Shown: piece after piece, positions 24,172 through 35,577 of the stretch | How positions within the stretch are numbered: position 1 is the first letter of the stretch | Layout of the letters: every line of letters begins with the position of its first letter | Assembly: GCF_963576675.1 (NCBI RefSeq) | Contig: NC_088916.1 | Coordinates: forward strand, 78,757,501-78,821,500 | From: Euphorbia lathyris | Taxonomy: Eukaryota; Streptophyta; Magnoliopsida; Malpighiales; Euphorbiaceae | Length of the DNA: 64,000 bases | Reading direction: 5' to 3' | Program-made: the position numbers and the translations under genes | The notes under the pieces: model-generated | Seen by the model: only the letters and a program-made list of their open reading frames with translations | Database searches by the model: none | What the model was told of the DNA's origin: nothing

Positions 24172-25724
24172 AACCTCTATAATCAAATCCTTACAAGAAA
24201 AATCAATATAGATCATTCTTATACTCATCATCCTACATCCCATTAATAACTCCAAATAAATTTAAGTTTCTCATCAAACTATATAGATAACAAACACGAT
24301 TTACTTAAATCGCAATGTGAAAGCTTTTGAAATCTCCAAGCAATATCCTCAAACACAATAAAAGCCTAAAATTTTTATAATGTCATTCAATTCCTTTATT
24401 TGATCTATAAATACTCAATTTGATCTTTATGTAAATTTAGACTATAATCCTCGAAACTTCAATCTCTTCTCCAAACCATAAAACCGTATACCCAAGGAAG
24501 ATAGAGTACCTAAATTACGATAGTCAATGTTTTTTTATTCTCCAAACTCCAAATAATATCTTTACACCCATAAAAGTCAATAAATCTATAAATCATTCGA
24601 TTTCACTTATTTTACCTATAAACTCTTAATTTGATCCTCATTATATAAACTTACACTATAATCCTCCAACTTTCAACTAAAATAACTTGACTATGATAAA
24701 AGTACTATATAAATTTAAATGTCAATATGTGTATCCTTAACTGTGCTTAAGATCAAAGAATTTTATCATATCCTAATTATTTCCTCAAACAATATTTATT
24801 TTCATATTAATCATCAAATCATGAACACTAATATCTTCTCCCACTTTACTTCTCATTGATCACTAACATCAATATCTCTTTAAACATCATTTATATAACT
24901 CTCAACAATTCTAAACCTCAATCCGATAAAGTTCAACAATAGATCTGCAATTTGAATTCGGATATCATTTATTCCAATTAAGATTTCATAACTTATTAAA
25001 CTCCTATCATAATCTTCAATTAATCAACCTCCAAAACAATTAATTGACATCTCCACATTTTCGCTTTCTTAATCACATATACATTAACTCCAAAACTCAT
25101 CATATCATTTCAATGTCTCCTTACCTTACTTCACATCTGAGATACGTATATTTTTAAGCTAACTATTAAACTCCCAAATATCAATTCCAAGTCATACTAA
25201 GGAGAAAAATCAAAACAAAAACCAAATTCTGGTTTAAAGCTAAAATGACCAACATATATCGTTTCCAGCCTAACTTCTTCATACGGAGTCCGATTAAGGT
25301 GATTCCAAAACCCCTGAAAACGTAAGATAAAAATAAAGAACTTTCATTTAGGACTCTTTGACAGATTCAGCCTCTATATGGTCGAAAAATGCATCACAAG
25401 ATTCAGGTATGAATCTGATTTTCCAGCAGCACCTATATAGACAATTCTCTATATCTCTAGCTCAAAGTTATGACTTACTCATAACCCATATCACCAAATA
25501 TCAAATAATTTACTATTTTTCATACACCTAAATATTGCTAACCATCAAATCTCATTTTTACACCTCATTAGCTAGTTACTCAATCCTCGAAAAATTCCAA
25601 CTTATTTCATAGCTATCACCAAATATCCATATTCCTCAATTACTATCGATTATTTCTTAGCCATCATCAAATATCGATATTCCTCAATTACTATCAACCT
25701 TAGGTCCGAAGAATTTAACCTAGA

Positions 25725-25736
25725 GCTCCGATACCA
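25725..25736 (-). other. Primer-binding site of the gypsy-like element
   Basis: On the minus strand TGGTATCGGAGC begins three bases after the 5' LTR. It matches the 3' end of initiator tRNA-Met (TGGTATCAGAGC) with one mismatch. This fixes the transcription direction and shows that 25740-27508 is the 5' LTR. Confidence 0.85.
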
Positions 25737-25739
25737 AAC

Positions 25740-27508
25740 TGTCACACTAAACGACCTCAATCGGTATCGGGCGTGAAATAGAAAGATCATAATCAATACT
25801 TAGGAGTCTCCAATTTAACCAAATATCATTATATTACAATTGCAATACCAAAGTTCTAACCATAATTCTAACAATAAGCAGCCAACTTCCAAACCTCGCC
25901 TAAACGATCGATAACCTTCTTTATATTCTGTACTTTCTCACCTAAAAACATTAAAACATTTAAAAACGTGAGACAAAAATCTCAGTAAGAAACTATCAGC
26001 TACAAAATACAACTTTACTTAACATAGCTACACATATACATTGATAAAGGGATTTAATCAAAACCTTATAAAATATACTCAAAACTTAAGTTCATGATAT
26101 AGTCAAAGTAGTAAACCAAAACCATAAAAATATATAATCTTTTATCCATTCTTGAGTTCAAAACCTTATAAAATATTGTAATCAAATAAGTGTTTTATCA
26201 AACCAACTCGTATTTAATCAAACGTAAAACCTTATATCAAAATCAATCATAACCGAAAACATAATCCAAATGAACTTAAAACATTGTATCCATTCTCGAG
26301 TTTCTCCCCTTAAGTATCAATCCATAACCACATATATAGTCGAGACGTCTCTTAATATTGCCTATCCCATATGGTCTTACCCAACACTTCACTGCCATAC
26401 CCAATAGGTCTTCAGACTGTGTACACATGCCATGTCCCTCACTGAACATGGTCTTCAAATATAAAACCACCGATCCGGATAACTCTCGATGGATATAAAA
26501 TCATAAAATCATAACGTGCTCAAATTTCCTTTCACAATCAAATTCCAAACTATTTCATAATCATAAATCATTTGGCTTCAATTAGCCCTTTTGTATCATA
26601 AAAATCATATTTGGACTTCAATCCAAAATAATAACAACAATAACGCAACATATTTCTCAATCCAAAAACAATTCGTAAGAAATCATCAAATTCATTTTGT
26701 TCAATATAGATATATATTGAAACCAAAAATATATATGTATATATGTAAATCAACCAAATTAAGCCTTAAATCAACATAATCAAGTAAAATCTGAAATTCA
26801 CATAGAAGCATAATCAATAGCTTCATTTGAACCGTAATTTCACAATAAAAAGTAAAATCATGAAAAACCCCAATTTTACAAAATTTCCGCGTAACCCTAA
26901 AATATCAATTTCTGAAACTTCTTTGATTATATATATATCTGTATACATAAAACTCAAAATATAGTTGATAGTTACTTACCTTGGCTACTAATTGACCCGA
27001 TCGATTCTTCTCTAAATTCTGTCTAAGACGTTTTCCCTCTAAACGTTTCCGAAACTCAAAAACTTTTCGGTTAGGACTTAAATCTATACATAAGAATGTT
27101 ATGTGTTAAATTTCGAATGATTCGGACGATCGAATCTCCGTAAAACAAAGAAACGGTGGAGAAACGGTTCAAAAACGATAAAAAATGGCGAAGAAGATAA
27201 AAGAAAAAGGAAAGAGAAACGAAAAAGAAGAAAAGAAAAGAAAACAAATAAATCATCATCCTCATCTCCCACCTCTTCACCCCCTTCTCGCAGATATATA
27301 TATATTCCAAATCTGATAAATATTTAGTTTGGTCCTCCATCTTTATATAATTTTTTCAAACTTATCCTAAACTTTTAATTTACACCTAAAACCATCAAAT
27401 TAACTCCAAACTTTTCCCATAGCACCAAATAAAAATCACACACCTAATAATTATAATATATACTAATATCAAAATATAAATTTTAGAAATTTAGACACGG
27501 ACGTGACA
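25740..27508 (-). repeat. 5' LTR of the inverted gypsy-like element
   Basis: The LTR runs TGTCACGTCCG (27508 inward) to GTGTGACA (25740) on the minus strand, about 1.77 kb. Short frames inside it, around 26276-26470 and 27071-27340, also appear in the other LTR but look like chance frames. It is followed directly by the primer-binding site. Confidence 0.88.
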
Positions 27509-27513
27509 GACAT

Positions 27514-28316
27514 GGACAGTGTAAATCTCGTATCAAAATTTTAATTATCCCTTTGAATTTTTAGAAGTTTTAAATGATGTTGTATTCAATAATTTTCTAT
27601 TTTTTAATAGAATTTGTTGGATGCAGAAAATCGGAGACATGCATATAAAAATATACGAAATAGATAAATAATTAGGAGCGCTTGAAAGTAAATTGGAAAG
27701 TTTAAGTTTTGAAGTTACTGAATGTAATCGGATAAGAATAAGGTTTAATGAATGTAATTGAATAAGAATATATGATTATTGAACTAATAAAATTATTTAG
27801 AACTTTTAAAAGTTAGTATTAAACCTAATATTTACCCAACACAAAAGAGTTCCAATTCTAACATCTTTATTTAAAAAAAAATGGATAATTATTAGAAGTA
27901 TTTTCTTTCCTAATAAAATATTGAACTAATAAAATTATTTTCTTTCCTTTTCCTAAAAAAAAAAAAATATCTGATTCTCTATGTTAAATGGAGGACCTTT
28001 TATACATATTTTACCATATGTAATATGAACTTACGCATATTATAAGTAGACTCGCTATTTTTTTAATTAAATGAAATTACAATACATAAGTTCAAATATA
28101 AATTGGATTCATCCAAGTGACATGAAAAACTATACGCTTACATTAACAACTTAAAATTGAGGGACTAAATTGAACATAAACGATAAAATTCAGGAGCTCT
28201 GAATAACTAAAATTTGTTTCCTCGTTTGCGGGAATGGAAGAATCCGTCCGTCGAAAACATTGTATTCCCTAAAAATGAGCAGTTACTTTGCAAGTTGAAA
28301 ATGAAAACCGACCTGC

Positions 28317-28317
<1 letters not shown>
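27514..28317. other. No recognised feature
   Basis: This is AT-rich intergenic sequence with A and T runs. There is no convincing frame, TIR or repeat beyond short AATAAAATTATT duplications near 27785 and 27918. Confidence 0.5.
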
Positions 28318-28347
<30 letters not shown>

Positions 28348-28353
28348 ATAATA
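28318..28353 (+). repeat. TAA trinucleotide microsatellite
   Basis: About a dozen TAA units, slightly interrupted, run up to the 14 bp target duplication of LINE-C, TAATAATAAGACTT, which overlaps the end of the tract. Confidence 0.85.
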
Positions 28354-28404
28354 AGACTTTTTTTTTATTAAAGGCGAGGAGGAGAAAGGTGGAAGACGGA
28401 CATC

Positions 28405-28417
28405 CCAACTATGTTGG
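28405..28417 (-). other. 3' terminal hairpin of LINE-C
   Basis: CCAAC and GTTGG pair around TAT, at the same place as in LINE-A. The loop differs between the two copies while the stem is kept, which supports a structural role. Confidence 0.6.
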
Positions 28418-28483
28418 CACCCCCGAACAAGCCACAAGACTCAACCCAATTTATTGAATAAGAGCCAAAAAATACAAATAAAC

Positions 28484-31400
28484 TTAACAGAATCTGTAGG
28501 CCAAACGGCCAATTGCGTTATCATTAATTAAAGAAAGACAGAAATCCGGTGTCGTTACCCACCATTCCGCCACCTGACTGGTGCGGCCATAGCTCGCTAG
28601 TCTATCCGCTACTTGGTTCCCCTCACAGAAGATATGAGAGACCACGAACCGCATTGTGTTAAGAGCCACCAAACATTTTACCCAATCCGAGTGCAGCTGC
28701 CATGGAATGGTTCCGGAGCGTCTTCTGAGAACCCCCACGACAAAGGTTGAATCACTTTCTAGCCATAGACTGTTCCAGTTTCTACTGCTAGCATAGATAA
28801 TTGCATCAATCCCCGCTTTGAGTTCAGCTACATAAGCAAATGGCGTCTGAAAAGGGAAGGCGAAAGAGCAAACAGCATGGCCTGTTCTTGAACGGAAGAC
28901 CCCTCCACAGCTGGACACGCCAGTACCTGCGACCAAAGCGTCTGTATTTACTTTCCACCAGCCAGCAGGTGGAGGTTGCCATCGCACCGGGATAATCCTC
29001 GGTGCAGTGCCGGTCCGCGGCTTCAGTGCAAGAGAAGTCAGAACCTGTTTCTCAACAAACGAATTCCAAATCTTCCCCTTTCCAAGAAAATCTGATTGCC
29101 TGATACTCGCCCAAAGAAGCCGTAGGGTGCGGTGGATGTTGGGAGTGATTTCTTCAAAGATACAGTCATTCCTGGCTTTCCAAAGGACCCATATCCCGTG
29201 AACCATTGCGCTGCGCCATAGTACTTGAATTTGCGTGCTAAAGCGACTCTTCATAGCCTCAGTGACTAAGTCCTGTATTGTCTGTTCCTTGAGTAACTGC
29301 CGGCCAAACAACCCTTCAATTCCATTCCAAACCTGTTTTGCAAAGGTGCACTGCAGCAAGATATGGTCCAAAGTCTCCTTCTGTTGTTGACAAAAGCAGC
29401 ACCTTGAAACAATCACGACCCCGTAAGCTTGCAGGAGCTTCTGTGAAGGCAGGCGGCCTTGATAGGCTCTCCACGCTACCAATGAGTGGGAAGGTGGAAT
29501 GTACGGTTGCCAGAACTATTTTGTGAGGTGACTTATAGGCAGTGGCGATGACCATCTGTAGAAGAGAGCTACCGTGAACTCACCATTTACGGACGGCTTC
29601 TAGAAGCACAAGTCGGTTGGGCAATCGCTTGTAGGAACCGCACGCACAGCCGCAGATATGTCCGCCGGCAGATCAGGTAACTCCTCCTAATCCCCATTTG
29701 TTCTGTAGTCTTCAACCGTCTCTCCAAGACGATTCCGATCAGCCCGCGTAAGACCAAGCCTGTCCGCTATGGTCGGTGTAAGACATTCCGAGTTCCAAAA
29801 GCTGAGGCTGCTGGTCTCCCCAATCCTCCAAAGACTATGATTCCGCAAGAGATGATATGATTCCTTAACTGAGATCCAGATAGAAGATAACGATATGCAA
29901 CCCCTTGCAAGGCCTGCTGAATTCAGAAATCGTGACCGGAGCAGTGAGAAGCATAGACTCTTGCCCGTAATGATACCCCATGCTAGCTTCCCAGAAAGAG
30001 CAGCATTCCAACGCTTAAGATCCTTAACACCGAGCCCCCCTTCACCCAGCGGCTTTGTGCAAACCCGCCAAGAGACCGAAACAAGTTTTTTCTTCGTGAC
30101 CGCGCCAGTCCAGATGAAGTTCCGGATTCCGATATTTATTCTCTTTATCAAACTACGGGGCCATTTGTAAATGATAAACGAGTGAGTAAAAGAGCCCATA
30201 ATGATCGCTTTTACCAAAGTCAGCCGTCCCGCTATAGAGAGTGCAGTCCCCTTCCATCTAGAGAAAGTTGCAGTGATTTTATCAGCAATTTGCTTTAAAT
30301 GAACAGCCTTAGGAGACCCAACAAATAGTGGAATGCCCAAATACAAAAAAGGAGGCTTGCCAATTTTGATGCCTGCAGTATCAGCCAAGCGACTACCCCT
30401 TTCCGTTGTGACCTGCTGACCAAAAAACATCTCAGATTTTGCCCAGTTAACTTCCTGACCCGAAACTTTACCATAATCCTCAAATATTGAGGCGATGTTC
30501 CTGATGTTCCGCAGGGATGCTCTACAGAATAGGAGAATGTCGTCTGCGTACAAAAGATGTGTGGGAAGCCTGTGAGTATTTGAATACCTGATAGGGTCCA
30601 ATTTATGCTCTTCCACCATACGGGATAAGTATCTGCTCAGGTATTCCTCTGCAATTGAAAAAAGAATTGGTGATAGGGGGTCCCCTTGACGGACCCCTCT
30701 TGAACAAGCAAAGTAGCCCGAGACTCCCAGGGGGGTCATAATAGAAATTCTCGCCATCGACAAGATTGTAAGAATCCAATCCCTGAACTGCAAAGAGAAA
30801 CCAAAGGCATCCAGTACCTCAAGCAAGAAGTTCCAGTCTAGAGTATCAAATGCCTTCTTTATGTCAATTTTAATGCTCATGTTGCCCCCAAAGCAGCGCT
30901 TTTGAAGAGAATTAACCCTTTCTGAAGCGATTGCAATACACTGATGAATGCTACGACCTCTGATGAATCCAAATTGATTGTCCGACATGATCTGCCCAGC
31001 AACCTGTGTTAGCCTGTCAGCTAAAATTTTCGTAATCAACTTAAAGCTAAAATTACTCATTGCTATTGGTCGAAATTGATCAATTGACATTGCTCCCTCC
31101 ATTTTAGGGATTAATGCCATTAGATTGGAGTTCAGTCCCGTTGTGATGACGCCAGTACGGAAAAACCAGTGAACCATGGCACAGACATCAGAGCCCACAA
31201 TTTCCCAAAAGCTTTGAAAAAACAAACCTGTGTAGCCATCCGGCCCCGGCGCGCTAGTCGCAGACATGCCCATGACAGTATCCTTGATTTCCTCATCAGA
31301 TGGATCCCGTACAAGCCCCTGATTCATTTCCTGTGAAACTGAATGCGGAATCAATTCACGCACTGAGGTCAAGTCAGCAATTTCTGTTCTGTCATTTTTG

Positions 31401-32608
31401 AAAAGCGAAGCAAAATGCTCCGTTGTATGAGCTGATATTACGTTTGGATCAGTCTCCACGGTGCCATTAATTCGGACAGCCTGTAGCCCCGCAGCCGATT
31501 TGCGCTGTGTAGCCATTCTATGAAAAAAACGACTATTTCTATCTCCTAACTCCAGCCAGTTAACTCTGCTTTTTTCTTTCAGATAAGCCTCCTTCTGCAG
31601 CAAATGGAGATCCAATTGAGCATGAGCCTGCAACTCTCTTTCATGTCTCTCTATAGAGAAGCCATTGATACTGATTTCCTCTTGAATCACTGCCAAATTC
31701 CTCTCACTTTCACTGATATTGCAGTCAAAGTTGCCAAAAACATCCTTGTTCCACCTACTCAAGATGCTCCGCAGCCCCCGAAGCTTGTGACTCAAGAGAT
31801 GCATCGGGCCAAGGCTAGGGTGAGGCCCATCCCAGAAAGCCTGTATCACATCACGCAAACCTGGATGTGAAATCCACATGGATTGAAATCTGAACCTAGC
31901 CGGACGCCTATCACCAAGCGAGAAGCTGAAAAGCAATGGATTATGATCTGATTGATGTCTGTTTAAGACGGTGCAATGGTTTAACCACATGTCTGCAAAA
32001 TCTCCTGACACAAGCACCCTGTCGAGCCTGCACTCTACCCTCGCAGAGCCCCGTCTGCCATTTGACCATGTGTAAAGAGAGCCATTCGTGTGAACCTCCC
32101 TCCATTCCCCCTGATCAATGAAATCCCGAAAGTCTCTGCATGGACGGGCGGCTGGAGCTCGTCCGGATTTCTCATGGGCTCCCAGGACAATGTTGAAATC
32201 CCCAATTACCATCCACAGACCTGGATGAGCTAATTGGAGGTCACGAACCTTCTCAAACAAGAGCCTTCTTCTATTGGCCCAATTGCTGCCATAGACAAAA
32301 CACAGATTATGGTTAATGCCTTGTACCGTGCAGTTCAGTAGAATACATTGGTCATGTCTGTCCACTACAGCAACATGATAATCCACTCGTATTGACTTCA
32401 ATATCCACATGGTTTCCCTATCTCTTAGATTGCAGGCCACAAACGAGAAGCCCAACCTATTCCAGAAACTCTGATCACTGTCAGCGAAATTCCCCATAGG
32501 TTCAACCAAACAGACGATCTCCGGTTTATGTACATAGCATAAATTACTGAAATAGCGCTTGGTATCCATATTAAGGATACCCCTGCAGTTCCAAAAGATA
32601 ATATTCAT
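28484..32608 (-). pseudogene. LINE-C ORF2 (endonuclease-RT-RNase H), three stops
   Basis: The first 973 codons are open. The endonuclease shows MNIIFWNCRGILN, GDFNIVLGAHEKSG and SDHNPLLFSF. The RT shows FRPIAMSNFSFKL, IDIKKAFDTLDW, RQGDPLSPILF and YADD at 30550-30539. Three TAG codons then fall within 175 bp: 29689-29687, 29602-29600 and 29518-29516, with no frameshift. Past them zf-RVT (CCFCQQQKETLDHILLQC) and RNase H (VNTDALV, AELKAG, LESDST, QVADRLA) are intact. Endonuclease and RT could still be made from an unbroken message, but RNase H could not without readthrough. Confidence 0.92.
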
Positions 32609-33933
32609 TTAAAATGACTCGGAGGTCGTCCAACCCGCTTTACACGAGTTTGCTGCCCTGGTGGCGTTTTGACCTTCTTAACCACAGTTTCCCAGTCGCT
32701 TTGCTCATCCCCTTCATCCGCCCAGCTGCGCAGAGGGAAGGACGACTCCTGTTCAGCAGCTTTAAGGTTCTGTTTAGCAGTTTTAATGTTCGAGGGCTCC
32801 TGTTCAGCAACTTTAAGGTTCTGTTCAGTAGTTTTAGTGTTCGAGGACTCCTGTTCAGCAACTTTAAGGTTCTGTTCAGCAGTTTTAAGGTTAGAGTTAC
32901 CCGGGGATATTGGCCTTTCACCAGTGTCATCTGCAATCTCTTCCTCCTCTTCAGAGGAACCTTCAGTTTCGGATGAAATTACTTTATGCTGCGTGCTAAG
33001 GTCTTGCACCAGATTACTTGTAATTTTTGCAACTGTAACCAAGGCCTGCGTCGGGTTGGAGGCTTGCCTTTTAGACCCCAAATTTTCATCTGTGTGTTTC
33101 GGCTTAGGCGGATTCGGCTTCATGTTTCTTCTAGATTCATAGGCCATATGCCTAATGTTTGAGCATGCCTTACAGAAGTTCGGTAATTTCTCATAAACAA
33201 TCTCAATCCAGAATTTCTTCCCCTCTCTCTCGATGCCCAGCTTCAAGGGAAGCTCCTCAGCCAGATCAATATCGATTAACAACCTAGCATAATGCCCAAA
33301 TTCCCCTTCTAACGTAGCCTTATCGAATCTTATCAGCCCACCAATGCCCTTAGCTATATCAAACAAGATTTGCACATCCCAGTATTCCCATGGCAAAGCA
33401 TGTAAACGTACCCATACCTGAGCATGTGTGGACTTAACCGCTGACGGATCAAAGTCCGCCTTCCATGGTTATAGGCGGAAGGTTCCAGGCTTCAGATTCA
33501 AGACACCTTTGCTTAGGGCTTGCTCTTTTGCCTCTCTGGTTTGCAGAAACACCTGATAGAATCCCCTTCCGATTGAAATCAGCTTCCACGCAGCCGTCAA
33601 TCCCCATTCCGCTGATAGAATAGCCTTGAGGTCCGAGACCTTCCTAAGCGAATCGCCTTCGGAGAGAATTAGTCTGCCAATCAAAGAGTGCTCGCAAAGC
33701 GCCACTTGTCTGTCATATGCCGCTTGTGTAATTTTGACCGATCGAACACCACCGAACTCTGATACCGTTGCTGATGATGCAGGGGTCGTAGGAATGTTAC
33801 GTTTTAGGATAGTGGTGAAACTAGGAGCGGGCGCAACCTTGTCCACCAAAGTTGCTTCGAAGTGAAGCTTTGGATTGAAGAGAACTCTAATGTCAACATG
33901 GTCATCAAGGTTTACCGGCGTCGGCATCACCAT
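32605..33933 (-). pseudogene. LINE-C ORF1 (gag-like), one stop, internal minisatellite
   Basis: The frame starts at ATG 33933 (MVMPTPVNLDDHVD). It has a DUF4283-like core (AAWKLISIGRGFYQVFLQ, VWVRLHALPWEYWDVQ) and a knuckle-like CKACSNIRHMAYES in which the last cysteine is serine. A TAA at 33469-33471 is the only break; the same frame resumes at once. A C-terminal segment repeats a 22-residue unit (NLKVAEQESSNTKTTEQ-like) about two and a half times. The final TGA overlaps the ORF2 ATG as ATGA, as in LINE-A. With a lost zinc ligand the protein may be weak at RNA binding even apart from the stop. Confidence 0.85.
32757..32900 (-). repeat. 66 bp coding minisatellite inside LINE-C ORF1
   Basis: On the plus strand the unit holds CAGCAACTTTAAGGTTCTGT followed by a variant of AGTTTTAGTGTTCGAGG. 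About two and a half copies lie head to tail, all in frame. LINE-A ORF1 has no such repeat at the matching place, so it arose in the LINE-C lineage. Confidence 0.88.
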
Positions 33934-34028
33934 CCTTGGTTGAGAGGTAGTCGGCGGCGGCTAGGGTTTCGAGCTCGTCATCTTCTCTCAATTATTCATT
34001 AGATGGTTAAATTTTCATCTAATAATAA

Positions 34029-34440
34029 GACTTAATACATCATTTGTCCCCTGAACTGAACTTGTATAAAATGTTCAGTTAGTCCTTTGAACTTGCGTAA
34101 AATGTATTCTCGATCGTAAAAAAAGTAAGTTAAATGCAGATATTATTACATAATTAAAAAATAAATTAAAAATGAAGTTATGTTCAACTATATAACTTGT
34201 CTTCTCTAATATTAGAACTGCATATCCCGATTTTGATCGTTTTACTTTTTGTAAAACTCGTACAATACATCTTTCGCATTTAATTTACTTTTTTGCGACC
34301 GAATGATCAATTGATTACATTTTACGTAAGTTTAGAAGGTTAACTGAATATTTTATGCAAGTTTAAAGAGATAATAAAATATTTTAAAAATTTAAAGGAT
34401 GAATCAAGTTTTTTGACAAGTTAATAATACATGCCGTCAA
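34029..34440. mobile_element. MULE-type MITE, family Y copy (degraded)
   Basis: It begins GACTTAATACATCATTTG, close to the family end GGCTTAATACATC. It carries CCCCTGAAC and AACTTGTATAAAATGTTCAG, and the centre phrase CTTTCGCATTTAA. Its right end has decayed (AATAATACATG). The left end coincides with the LINE-C target duplication. Confidence 0.8.
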
Positions 34441-34597
34441 AGAGAAAAGGTAAGTTTTGTGCAGGTTGATTGGTCACATGGAGTATTTTTGTATTGTTTT
34501 AGTGATCAGTCAGGTCAACCGACAGCGTTGATTTGTTGACACTTGTATAGGTTGATCATGAAAATTCAAAAAGAATATTCCATACTCATCTTTATTT

Positions 34598-34653
34598 ATT
34601 TATTTAGTATTTATTTTTGAAAGATATTTATTTATTTATTTATTTATTAGTCC
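34598..34653 (+). repeat. TTTA tetranucleotide microsatellite
   Basis: There are two runs of TTTA units (about 34590-34606 and 34624-34651) separated by a short interruption. Confidence 0.8.
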
Positions 34654-34824
34654 ATCAGTAATTAGACACGGTTCAACCCAGGAAGGTGCAATGCAACAAC
34701 GACACAGATCAAGGGCTGGGGTCTCGTCTGATTGTAACGTATATTAACATTATTCTTTTTTTTATTTTTATTTTTGTAAATTATGCAATTAATCATTTTG
34801 AAAAGTGGATCTTCATTATCAACC

Positions 34825-34980
34825 TCCAAATTTATCGCGTATCGTTTTTAAGGAAAAAAAAAAAAGCTCTTATTTATCGCTTCCATATTATTAGTTACCG
34901 TTTTTTATTTATGGCGTATCATTTTTAAGAAAAAATATTATTATTTATCGCTTCCATATTACTAGTTACCATTTTTTATT
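34825..34980 (+). repeat. Short direct repeat, period about 80 bp
   Basis: TTATCGCTTCCATATTA-TAGTTACC-TTTTTTAT occurs twice, near 34874 and 34950, with related CGTATC-TTTTTAAG phrases between. It abuts the left arm of the fold-back element and may be part of it. Confidence 0.65.
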
Positions 34981-34984
34981 GGAG

Positions 34985-35455
34985 AATTTTATTTTTTTTA
35001 TATTTTTCTTTCAAAAACTGTTAATTGATTCTCTCTTTTGATCAAAACTGAAATTATAAAAATAATTGATGCGTGACAATCCAAGAACTCCAAAAATAAA
35101 TGATTACGAGTCGGAAACATTGACAAGGTATTAATTTCGAAAAAAATTATGTTAATTGGTTGAAAAAACGCATGGCAATAGGCCAGGCGGTCACGGAAAC
35201 CGCCTGGCTAATGGCTAGGCGGTTTCTGCGACCGCCTAGCCTATTGCCAAACATTTTTTCAAACCATATGCGATAAAAAGAAACGTGAATTTTTCGAAAT
35301 TGGTATCTCGTCCAATGCTTCCGACTCGTAATCATCCATTTCCGGGGTTCTCGGGTTGTCACGCATCAATTATTTTCATAGTTTCAATTTTGATCGAAAG
35401 AGAGAACGAATTAACAGTTTTTGAAAGAAAAATATGAAAATAGTAAAAATGTCAA
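34985..35455. mobile_element. Fold-back element with GC-rich double hairpin at its centre
   Basis: The two arms are about 190-220 bp and share TTTTTCTTTCAAAAACTGTT, TTGATGCGTGACAA and GATTACGAGTCGGAA with their reverse complements. At the centre (35170-35248) two GC-rich hairpins sit side by side: CCAGGCGGT with ACCGCCTGG and CTAGGCGGT with ACCGCCTAG. The halves also pair with each other around GGCAATAGGC. No target duplication was identified, so the superfamily is unknown. Confidence 0.8.
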
Positions 35456-35577
35456 TATGAGGACGGTAGATAGTAATTAGGAGATGGTAAATAACAATGC
35501 ACAAAAAATAATGTAAATTTTATCTTTAACTGTAATTTTATTATTGTTTAATAATTTTTTAACACTATAATTTTAAT

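Larger units (their letters stand above)
21760..27508 (-). mobile_element. Non-coding Ty3/gypsy-like LTR retrotransposon with internal inversion
   Basis: The element is bounded by GACAT at 21755-21759 and 27509-27513. On the minus strand the order is 5' LTR, primer-binding site, about 1.6 kb non-coding interior, then the 3' side. About 2 kb (22153-24171), containing the interior 3' end and most of the 3' LTR, now runs in the opposite direction. The phrase TTCGAGGACGAAATTTCTTA followed by a GGTGGGGAGAA polypurine tract just before the LTR is typical of plant Ty3/gypsy chromovirus ends. No gag or pol frame remains, so it depended on a partner for movement. Confidence 0.88.
28360..34019 (-). mobile_element. 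LINE-C: full-length L1-type LINE, sister of LINE-A
   Basis: TAATAATAAGACTT flanks it at 28346-28359 and 34020-34033. Minus-strand order is a leader, ORF1 with a degenerate knuckle, ORF2 with endonuclease, RT, zf-RVT and RNase H, then a 3' UTR sharing GTTGGGATGTCCG and the CCAAC/GTTGG hairpin with LINE-A. ORF2 keeps a 973-codon open block covering endonuclease and RT, so this is the least decayed LINE in the window. Its target overlaps the outer end of a family Y MITE. Confidence 0.93.

Noticed and set aside
22792..27508. Two solo LTRs in head-to-head orientation
   Set aside because: The outer GACAT duplication and the split of one LTR at 22153/24171 show one element with an internal inversion.
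32614..33142. Plus-strand frames over LINE-C ORF1
   Set aside because: They are shadows of ORF1 and owe their repeats to its 66 bp minisatellite.
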